46,227 nucleotides of DNA from Oscillospiraceae bacterium (GTDB lineage Bacteria > Bacillota > Clostridia > UMGS1883), in contig JAFLUQ010000001.1 in the NCBI GenBank assembly GCA_022508735.1, positions 1-46,227 on the forward strand. Reading direction: 5' to 3'. This document shows positions 40,491-46,227 of the stretch, one piece after another. The position numbers were made by a program, and so were the translations under genes. Position 1 is the first letter of the stretch. Each line of letters begins with the position of its first letter. The notes beneath the pieces were generated by a model. The model was not told the DNA's origin. It saw only the letters and a list, made by a program, of their open reading frames with translations, and did no database searches.

Positions 40491-41703
40491 CATAATACTT
40501 GCCGCGGTGCTGCTGCTCGGAGGCTGCGGCTACTACGTTGAGGTCAACGAAAAGAGCTACGTTATAGCTATAGGCATGGATAAAGGCAAAAATGACCTTC
40601 TTAGGGTAAGCTTCATGTTCTCTGAACCCAGCGCGGGCGATGGGGAAACCGGGGGAGAGAAAAAGAAAGAAAAAGACATCGTTACCCTAGAAGCCCCTAC
40701 CGTCTACAGTGCCATTCGCCTGCTTGATACCTTCCGCAGCAAGAGGATAGACGTATCACATACAAAGCTCATCGTATTTTCCCGTGAGCTGGCGGAGGAA
40801 GGAATAAAGAACTACGTTACGGACTTTGTCAATAACCGCAGCTTCCGCCCAAGTGTGTATCTGTCAGTCTCACAGGGTGAGGCAGAGAAGTTTTTCAAGA
40901 GCATCGAGCCAAAGCAGGATCTTTATATCGAAAAATATATCGACCGCCTGTTCGGTAAGGTGACAAATAACGACGTGAACGAGGCCTATCTGTACTACAG
41001 CTATTTCAACTACGTTGACGGACGAGGGGGAAATCTCCTTCCGCTGGTGGGTGTGTCAGACAAAGATAAAATGGAGGAAGCGGAAAAGGATTACGAATAT
41101 GTTCGTCCGGACGATTTTTCTTCCGACTATACCGCCGATGAGATACCGATAGACAAGAAGGACGCCGCCATTCTCTGCGGATATGCGGTGTTTGACGAGA
41201 AAAAAATGGTGGGGACCCTCGGCCTTATGGACAGCGATCTGGTGCGCATGATGACGAAGAATCTGCCAAACGGTGAATTCAGTGTGTACTATCCGGAAAA
41301 GGAACAGTATGTTTCAATAAATATGCATCAGGTTGATAAGACCGCCGTCAGCATAAAAACGGGCGACATTCCTGAAATAGATATAGAGATCCGCCTCATG
41401 GGGGAATACAGCGGCTTTGATAAAGGCTTTAAGAGTAAGGCCGAATACGAGCGGTTCAGCGGTTATATCAGTTCTGTGTTTACAGAAAAGCTAAATAGAT
41501 TGCTCAAACGCAGCCAAACAGAGCTGTGCACGGATATGTTCAATTTGGGTGACAGCGCAAAAAAACGCTTCCTTACAAACTCCCAGTGGGACGCCTATAA
41601 CTGGAGCGCGCGATACCCTACGGCCAAAATCAATGCGAGAGTTATTGTGGATATGAACGACTTAGGCGAACTGAGGTACACTCCCGCCGGAAATGAGAGG
41701 TGA
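40465..41703 (+). CDS. GerA-family germinant receptor, C subunit lipoprotein (Ger(x)C)
   Basis: I start at TTG 40465 with GAGGGGG 7 bases upstream; TTG 40447 has no ribosome site. The 412-residue protein has a lipoprotein signal ending LLLGGC (acylated Cys) and the Ger(x)C layout: an N-terminal domain (YVEVNEKSYVIAIGMDKG, RKIDVSHTKLIVFSRE-like segment, NRSFRPSVYLSVSQG), a middle domain and a C-terminal domain (FTEKLNRLLKRSQTELCTDM). It sits on the outer face of the spore inner membrane with A and B. A Glu/Lys/Gly-rich insert at about 55-70 is the only oddity. Confidence 0.93.
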   Translation: MKTKLKLFSIILAAVLLLGGCGYYVEVNEKSYVIAIGMDKGKNDLLRVSFMFSEPSAGDGETGGEKKKEKDIVTLEAPTVYSAIRLLDTFRSKRIDVSHTKLIVFSRELAEEGIKNYVTDFVNNRSFRPSVYLSVSQGEAEKFFKSIEPKQDLYIEKYIDRLFGKVTNNDVNEAYLYYSYFNYVDGRGGNLLPLVGVSDKDKMEEAEKDYEYVRPDDFSSDYTADEIPIDKKDAAILCGYAVFDEKKMVGTLGLMDSDLVRMMTKNLPNGEFSVYYPEKEQYVSINMHQVDKTAVSIKTGDIPEIDIEIRLMGEYSGFDKGFKSKAEYERFSGYISSVFTEKLNRLLKRSQTELCTDMFNLGDSAKKRFLTNSQWDAYNWSARYPTAKINARVIVDMNDLGELRYTPAGNER

Positions 41704-41885
41704 AGAGATTGCACGCCTTGGAATATGTGGCCATAATTCTTTACGCGCTGGCGGTGGTAAGAAGCCTGTCATTCGGAATATACGGCATAAAGCACGGAAA
41801 TAACGCCCTGTTTGCTGTGGTACTCACTTTGACGGTCGCCAGCGCGGCACTGTTTTATATGTATATAAGAGTAACATCAACGTAA
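41700..41885 (+). CDS. Small two-helix membrane protein, candidate germinant receptor D subunit
   Basis: A 61-residue product starting at GTG 41700, overlapping the C-subunit stop as GTGA. It has two hydrophobic helices (YVAIILYALAVVRSLSFGI and LFAVVLTLTVASAALFYMYI) around a short basic loop (YGIKHGN). Several Bacillus ger operons encode D proteins of about 55-75 residues with two helices that modulate receptor function. Size, topology and operon position all fit, but sequence similarity was not tested. A terminator follows immediately. Confidence 0.75.
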   Translation: MKRLHALEYVAIILYALAVVRSLSFGIYGIKHGNNALFAVVLTLTVASAALFYMYIRVTST

Positions 41886-41931
41886 TAACACAAAAAGCAA
41901 CCGCCATTTTGGCAGTTGCTTTTTTGTGTTA
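41886..41931. terminator. Bidirectional terminator between ger operon and GH112 gene
   Basis: A long stem pairs TAACACAAAAAGCAAC with GTTGCTTTTTTGTGTTA around CGCCATTTTGGCA, with small bulges. T runs occur in both orientations. Its right end reaches the GH112 stop codon. Confidence 0.85.
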
Positions 41932-44070
41932 CAGCTTAATTATAGCGGTGTCAAACGCGCTTAATGTGACTGTCTTGTCGCCGAACCCGGTCTTTACCGT
42001 GGTGGTCTCTTCAGCGTCAGAGTTGTTTATCACAACAAGCTCCTTGCTGTGCGGATAGTAGGCACACTCGCAATAGAGGTTATCAGTGATGTAATTTTGA
42101 TCCATGCCCTCGCCGGTGAGATTCAAAATTAATTCCATCAACATTCTTGTGTTTTTCTCGTTTGTAACGAAGCTCGACAGATATACGCCCTCGCCCTTAC
42201 CGAATTTATGACGGGTGACAACGGGTGCACCGTCTTTTTCGGCGATAACTACGGTATCTGCGTCGGTCAGGTAAATATCATTCTTTGCCTTAAATGAAGC
42301 CTTGTCCTTCACGCAACCGCAGTCTGTGGGCTCAAAGGTATAGCGCCCGTGACAGAGCCTTGCGCCTGTATCCTTGTCAACGCCAAGAACATGGGCCATC
42401 TTGAAGTATGTGTCGTTGCCATCGGCGGCTGAAGGCTCGTTGACACCGATGAACACGCCTCCGCTATATACCCACTCTGTGAGCTTTTCAACGACCTCGG
42501 CGTCGTTCCAGCTCTCGCCGCCCGACCATGCGCTGCCGGCAAAGCCCGCATTTATCACAACGTCAAAATTATTCAGCCCTCTTTCCTTAAGCTCATCAAA
42601 GCTGATAAATTCAACTTCAAATGGCAGTCCTGAAAGCGACTCGTTGATGTTTATCAGATCTATGTCCGGGTGCTCGTGATAGTGGCCCGAGCATGTCCAT
42701 GAACGCAGCCTGCCCCAGAAGTGCAGCACCGCTATTCTGGGCTTTAACACGTAAGGCTTACCCTCCGCAAATAAATCCCTGATAACTCTGAATTCGTCAG
42801 CGATTTTTTCAATATAGTCGTTAAAGTCCGGGAACGGCAGCGTCAGCGACAGATATCCGCCCAAGCCTATCCGATCGATCTTGCTTCTCAGCAGCGCACG
42901 GCGAACGTTCTTCCAATAGAGCTGTGCGTCCCTTGTAGGGTCGCCGCCCTCCATAAACGTCGGAGCACCGCCTAAGCCCACGGGGAACAGATAAGGATGC
43001 AGGCGGATCTCATGAGTCGGGACTGCATCTACCTCCGCGCAAAGACGGGTCTCAAAACCGCTGAATACGCACTTGATGAGGCCGTCAAAGCCAAAATCCT
43101 TGAATCTCTCGCCCCAAGGCTCAACGCCAACCCAGCTGTCGTCATAAAATACATAGGCTTTTTTACCGTATTGGTGAACAAGGTCGATCAGCTTCTTGCC
43201 GAAGTCAACAACAAAGTCATTAACAAAGGCCATCCAGTCGAGCTTAGACTGCGGCGCGGTCATGTGAGCGGCGTGAAGATTGCCCTTGTTTATGAAGTCC
43301 TCCGAGGTTATTCTGTAGCCGTATTTTTTCTCAAATTCTTTTAATGCAAGCGGGCTTACGGTGAAGTCGTATGAAGCCCAGTCAGAGAAAAGCTGCCTAT
43401 TTCTCTCGTTAGAGCCCCATATCCACACGAAGTTGTAAAACATCGAGGTGAAACGCACAACCGTAGTGGCCGGATGCGCCTCGCACCAGTTTTTGAGCCA
43501 CGAGAGCAAATACTCCTGAGTCTCTTTGTATCTCGGGTCGATCTGCATCAGATGCTCTTTGTTCCAGTTGTTGGTAGTGTGGTTGTACATCGAGATCTCT
43601 TCCCAGATCCTGTATGCAAGGAAGTTCACCGTATACTTGTGAAACAGCGTTAAGCCTCTGATCGTGACCTTTCCGTCCGCGTACGACCAGTCCTTAATTT
43701 CCTCGTTGGTTGTTCTGTCAAACACCTGCCAGTATTCGAGCGACTCCGCGCTGTCGTTTATATTAAACTGCTCAGCAAAGAAATCCTTCATCAGATCAAC
43801 CGTGAGCTCAGTTTCGGTTGCCACTACCGGATTTGTCATGAGGAAGGTCTGCTGTAATTTGTCAAGATTTTTTCGGGCCCACTCGTTGTGGTCGCGGATG
43901 ATGCATATCGTCGAATATATGCCGTAGCCCGCGTTTATGATCTCGGGCGAAAGCTCTGTTCCGTCTGAGTCGCGTATCACGTCCGCGCCCCATTTTTCTG
44001 CCATTTTAAGAGTAAGCTCTTCATAGCCGCTCTCGCCGGGAAGGGTGAAGCCGCCTTTGGTTTTTCCCAT
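41929..44070 (-). CDS. GH112 beta-galactoside phosphorylase (lacto-N-biose / galacto-N-biose type)
   Basis: The 713-residue cytoplasmic enzyme is recognisable from its N-terminus GGFTLPGESGYEELTLKMAE and WGADVIRDSDGTELSP, and from the barrel segments VRFTSMFYNFVWIWG and YVFYDDSWVGVEPWGERF. GH112 enzymes reversibly phosphorolyse galactosyl-beta-1,3-N-acetylhexosamines (mucin core 1, milk lacto-N-biose) or, in some clostridia, galactosyl-1,4-rhamnose, giving galactose-1-phosphate. The sequence alone does not settle which. Full length is kept, with the C-terminal beta domains ending VTLSAFDTAIIKL. No transporter or galactose-1-phosphate genes are adjacent, which is unusual. An extended -10 (TGATATAAT, 44108-44100) precedes it on the minus strand. 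Confidence 0.92.
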   Translation of the reverse strand: MGKTKGGFTLPGESGYEELTLKMAEKWGADVIRDSDGTELSPEIINAGYGIYSTICIIRDHNEWARKNLDKLQQTFLMTNPVVATETELTVDLMKDFFAEQFNINDSAESLEYWQVFDRTTNEEIKDWSYADGKVTIRGLTLFHKYTVNFLAYRIWEEISMYNHTTNNWNKEHLMQIDPRYKETQEYLLSWLKNWCEAHPATTVVRFTSMFYNFVWIWGSNERNRQLFSDWASYDFTVSPLALKEFEKKYGYRITSEDFINKGNLHAAHMTAPQSKLDWMAFVNDFVVDFGKKLIDLVHQYGKKAYVFYDDSWVGVEPWGERFKDFGFDGLIKCVFSGFETRLCAEVDAVPTHEIRLHPYLFPVGLGGAPTFMEGGDPTRDAQLYWKNVRRALLRSKIDRIGLGGYLSLTLPFPDFNDYIEKIADEFRVIRDLFAEGKPYVLKPRIAVLHFWGRLRSWTCSGHYHEHPDIDLININESLSGLPFEVEFISFDELKERGLNNFDVVINAGFAGSAWSGGESWNDAEVVEKLTEWVYSGGVFIGVNEPSAADGNDTYFKMAHVLGVDKDTGARLCHGRYTFEPTDCGCVKDKASFKAKNDIYLTDADTVVIAEKDGAPVVTRHKFGKGEGVYLSSFVTNEKNTRMLMELILNLTGEGMDQNYITDNLYCECAYYPHSKELVVINNSDAEETTTVKTGFGDKTVTLSAFDTAIIKL

Positions 44071-44099
44071 ATTATACCACTCCTTTTTAATATAATAAA

Positions 44100-44108
44100 A
44101 TTATATCA
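44100..44108 (-). promoter_or_regulatory. Extended -10 promoter of the GH112 gene
   Basis: Minus-strand TGATATAAT (44108-44100) is a good extended -10; no convincing -35 was seen. It lies about 30 bases before the ATG. Confidence 0.5.
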
Positions 44109-44170
44109 CAATTTCAATGAAAAGTATATAAGAAAATATGACGCCTATTATATTTTTTGTGACAAAATAA

Positions 44171-44206
44171 AATGTAAACCATAAATTGCGTTTATTGGTT
44201 GACAAT
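44171..44206 (+). promoter_or_regulatory. BirA (biotin) operator
   Basis: AATGTAAACC (44171-44180), 16 bases, then GGTTGACAAT (44197-44206). The known BirA box, as in the E. coli bio operator, is TTGTAAACC-N16-GGTTTACAA, so the left half differs at one position and the right half at one. The right half contains the -35 box TTGACA, so a bound repressor would block RNA polymerase. Confidence 0.8.
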
Positions 44207-44227
44207 CCTCCCTGGCTGTGATATACT
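44199..44227 (+). promoter_or_regulatory. Sigma-A promoter of the birA-DUF1284-bioY operon
   Basis: TTGACA (44199-44204), 17-base spacer, TATACT (44222-44227), 25 bases before the birA start and overlapping the BirA operator. Confidence 0.85.
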
Positions 44228-44252
44228 GTAAAAAGCAGAAAGGAGAGACTTT

Positions 44253-45233
44253 ATGCACAACAAAAATGCACTTTTAGATATATTGGAAAATGATGGAGAT
44301 TTTGTGTCAGGCAGCGAGCTGGCGGAGAGGCTTGGCGTCACTCGGGCGTCCGTCTGGAAATATATCAAGGCTCTTCAAAGTGAAGGCTATGACATTGAAG
44401 CCGTTACAAACCGTGGATATAGGCTTTCACCCTCAAGCGACGTTATCACAGCTGACGGAATAACCGAGGAACTGGGAACTTTTGCCGGTAAATATACTGT
44501 CGAGATTTTGCCGAGCTGTACTTCCACGAACTCTGTTCTGAAGGAGAGGGCGGGGCAGCTACCCGAATGGCACACCGTCATCGCGGCGGAGCAGACAGCA
44601 GGGAGGGGCAGGCGCGGACGAAGCTTTCATTCACCCGGGGGAACGGGGCTGTACATGAGCGTGCTGCTCAGGCCGAAGCTCTCTGCTGAAGACGCCGTGC
44701 TCATAACCACGGCTGCCGCAGTTGCCGTTTGCAGGACCATAGAACAGATTGCCGGAGTAAAGGCGGAGATAAAGTGGGTCAACGACGTTTTTGTGAACGG
44801 AAAAAAGGTCTGCGGGATTCTGACAGAAGCTGGCTTCGATATGGAATCCGGGGCCATTGAGTACGCGGTGCTCGGCGTTGGAATAAACGTGACGGAGCCT
44901 GACGGCGGCTTCCCGGAGGAGCTGTCAGGTATAGCCGGAGCGGTATTTAAAGACAGGCAGCGAAATATGAGAAATCGCTTTGCGGCCACGTTTTTACGGC
45001 AGTTTTCTCTCATTTATGAGGATTTTCCGCACTCCGGCTTTGTGAAGGAATATCAGGAGCGGAATTTTATTGTTGGCAGTGAGGTTGGTGTCATGCGGGG
45101 CGGCGGCTCGGAAGCGGCAGTTGTGTTAGAGGTAGACGATAAGTGCCGCCTGGTGGTGCGTTATTCCGACGGCAGGCAGGAAGCTTTGTCCTCCGGAGAG
45201 GTCAGCGTAAGGCCGACGGGGGATGCGGGATGA
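44253..45233 (+). CDS. birA: Bifunctional biotin-protein ligase / biotin operon repressor
   Basis: The 326-residue protein has an N-terminal winged helix (residues about 1-60; SGSELAERLGVTRASVWKYI) for operator binding. The biotin ligase core has CTSTNSVLKERAG, the biotinyl-AMP loop GRGRRGRSFHS, KWVNDVFVNGKKVCGILTE and VLGVGINV, and an SH3-like C-terminal domain follows. It attaches biotin to carboxylase carrier proteins and, with biotinyl-AMP, represses biotin genes. ATG 44253 follows AAAGGAGAG. Its promoter carries a BirA box, so it should repress itself along with the downstream bioY. It overlaps the DUF1284 gene by ATGA. Confidence 0.96.
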   Translation: MHNKNALLDILENDGDFVSGSELAERLGVTRASVWKYIKALQSEGYDIEAVTNRGYRLSPSSDVITADGITEELGTFAGKYTVEILPSCTSTNSVLKERAGQLPEWHTVIAAEQTAGRGRRGRSFHSPGGTGLYMSVLLRPKLSAEDAVLITTAAAVAVCRTIEQIAGVKAEIKWVNDVFVNGKKVCGILTEAGFDMESGAIEYAVLGVGINVTEPDGGFPEELSGIAGAVFKDRQRNMRNRFAATFLRQFSLIYEDFPHSGFVKEYQERNFIVGSEVGVMRGGGSEAAVVLEVDDKCRLVVRYSDGRQEALSSGEVSVRPTGDAG

Positions 45234-45616
45234 AGCTGAGACCACACCACATACTCTGTTTGCAGAAATTTACCGGGCACGGCTATGACGAGGAATTCAC
45301 CCGACACATGACATCTGTTGTGATGTCTTTGGCGCAAAGCCCGGAGGCCGAAATTGAGATCATTCGGGGGTGCGATGAGCTTTGCGGGAACTGCCCAAAC
45401 AACTCCGGCGGCGCTTGTACGTCGCTCGAAAAAGTGGCCGAAATGGATAGCGGTGTTCTCAAAATATGCGGTCTTGATTACGGGAACAGCACCGATTGGG
45501 CAGAGCTTGCGCAAACAGCACGAAAACGGATCTTTGAAACCGAAGAATTTTATAACATATGTGCGCGCTGCCAGTGGTTTGAGCTGTGCAGCGGAACGGA
45601 GGTAAATTATGGATAA
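45230..45616 (+). CDS. DUF1284 cysteine-rich protein
   Basis: The 128-residue protein starts at ATG 45230, overlapping the birA stop. It begins KLRPHHILCLQKFTGHGYDE, the conserved DUF1284 start with paired histidines and a Cys. It then has CDELCGNCPNN, GGACTSLEK and a C-terminal ICARCQWFELC. Eight or so cysteines in CxxC-like groups suggest an Fe-S cluster or zinc site. The family has no established function that I know. It lies between birA and bioY and overlaps bioY by 8 bases, so it is expressed with biotin genes under the BirA operator. Confidence 0.85.
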   Translation: MKLRPHHILCLQKFTGHGYDEEFTRHMTSVVMSLAQSPEAEIEIIRGCDELCGNCPNNSGGACTSLEKVAEMDSGVLKICGLDYGNSTDWAELAQTARKRIFETEEFYNICARCQWFELCSGTEVNYG

Positions 45617-46157
45617 ATCTAAAACGACTTTTAAAACTGTAGACTTGGTGTATATAGCTCTCGGAGCGGTGATTATCGCCATATGCTCTTGGATATACAT
45701 ACCGACGGTAGTTCCGTTCACGATGCAGACCTTTGCCGTGTTCGCCGTGCTGTCTGTCTTAGGCGGCAAACGCGGCACTATGGCGGTTATTGTGTACCTT
45801 ATAATAGGGGCGATAGGTGTGCCGGTATTTGCGGAGTTCACTTCGGGGATAGGTATTATTCTCGGTAACACCGGGGGCTATATGGTCGGATTTATATTCA
45901 TCGGACTAATATATGGCCTTGCGGTCAAAGCTTTTGGAAAAAAGCTGTGGGTCGAGATCATCGCCTTTGTAATCGGAATTTTTGTGTGCTACGCCTTCGG
46001 AACCGCATGGTTCATGGTCGTATATGCCCGTGAATTCGGAGCAGTTGGCCTTATGACTGCCCTTGGGTGGTGCGTGTTCCCCTTTGTAATTCCCGACCTT
46101 GTGAAGCTTGCGCTTGCGCTGGTTCTGGCCCGGCGTGTGCCCACTTTGCGTGAATAA
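45609..46157 (+). CDS. bioY: Biotin ECF transporter S component BioY
   Basis: The 182-residue membrane protein has six helices and the BioY signatures TVVPFTMQTFAVF, GTMAVIVYLIIGAIGVPVFA, GNTGGYMVGFI, FGTAWFMV and the C-terminal PFVIPDLVKLALALVLARRV. BioY binds biotin in the membrane and in most Firmicutes uses a shared EcfT-A-A' module, none of which lies next to it here. ATG 45609 follows CGGAGG. It is the last gene of the BirA-controlled operon. A small hairpin CAAAAC/GTTTTG just after the stop is a weak terminator candidate. Confidence 0.95.
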   Translation: MDKSKTTFKTVDLVYIALGAVIIAICSWIYIPTVVPFTMQTFAVFAVLSVLGGKRGTMAVIVYLIIGAIGVPVFAEFTSGIGIILGNTGGYMVGFIFIGLIYGLAVKAFGKKLWVEIIAFVIGIFVCYAFGTAWFMVVYAREFGAVGLMTALGWCVFPFVIPDLVKLALALVLARRVPTLRE

Positions 46158-46182
46158 ATCAAAACCACCCGTTTTGAAGTGA

Positions 46183-46227
46183 ACCCCAAAGTTTAGACAA
46201 AATAAAATATTAAATTGCTTGTGAATG
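46183..46227. mobile_element. Possible terminal inverted repeat of an IS3-family (IS150-like) element, cut by window edge
   Basis: The sequence TGAACCCCAAAGTTTAGAC at about 46182-46200 resembles the ends of IS150-group elements, which commonly read TGA...CCCCAAAAGTTAGAC. No transposase is visible because the window ends 27 bases later. This is weak evidence. Confidence 0.35.

Overview
The window looks like chromosome from an endospore-forming, Gram-positive member of the Firmicutes (class Clostridia), with roughly balanced base composition. The evidence is a sporulation sigma factor K, an alpha/beta-type small acid-soluble spore protein, SpoIVA, a SpoIID/LytB-type protein, a complete GerA-type germinant receptor operon, SLH-domain surface proteins, LysM wall proteins and many GTG/TTG starts behind strong GGAGG ribosome sites. 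A GH112 phosphorylase and BspA-like leucine-rich repeat proteins hint at a gut or other host-associated lifestyle, which is inference. I saw no rRNA, tRNA or CRISPR array. The only mobile-element trace is a possible IS3-family end at the right edge.

Layout. 1-1435: dapA-dapB lysine/diaminopimelate operon (minus strand; dapB cut by the window edge). 1531-2802: SpoIID/LytB protein. 2962-10389: a tightly overlapping plus-strand operon with a small membrane protein, two DUF4430 proteins flanking an alpha/alpha-toroid surface protein, a full ECF transporter (T, fused A-A', S) and a repeat-bearing polysaccharide deacetylase. 10424-15168: two tandem secreted leucine-rich repeat paralogues (minus). 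15324-20244: SASP, then the asp23-fakA-membrane protein-recG cluster (minus). 20294-22539: sigK behind a short terminated leader RNA, rnhA and a lipid-carrier sugar transferase. 22594-24667: convergent LysM proteins, one an L,D-transpeptidase. 24668-31231: a long AT-rich control region and two roughly 1000-residue SLH proteins. 31408-33304: NusG-II / Gx transporter / ApbE operon. 33333-36007: divergent spoIVA and mnmA. 36086-37606: sodium/solute symporter. 37741-41885: germinant receptor operon with a fourth small gene. 41929-44070: GH112 phosphorylase (minus). 44171-46157: biotin operon birA-DUF1284-bioY under a recognisable BirA operator.

The most interesting system is the 2962-10389 operon. 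Animal transcobalamin and intrinsic factor join an alpha6/alpha6 barrel to a C-terminal beta domain related to DUF4430. Here those two folds are on separate surface proteins encoded directly upstream of a dedicated ECF importer. The simplest model is that the surface proteins capture a ligand outside the membrane and pass it to the S component. Corrinoid is my leading guess for the substrate, but the sequence does not prove it and I saw no cobalamin riboswitch.

Other second-look items are a 32-base core (27 of 32 identical) shared by two roughly 85-base elements at 2804 and 31307, a candidate small RNA or attenuator before sigK, a 15-bp hairpin that buries the ribosome site of the L,D-transpeptidase gene, stage-specific promoter matches for spoIVA (sigma-E) and the ger operon (sigma-G), a candidate germinant receptor D subunit, and DUF1284 inside the biotin operon. 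All functional calls come from reading motifs by eye; no database search was run.
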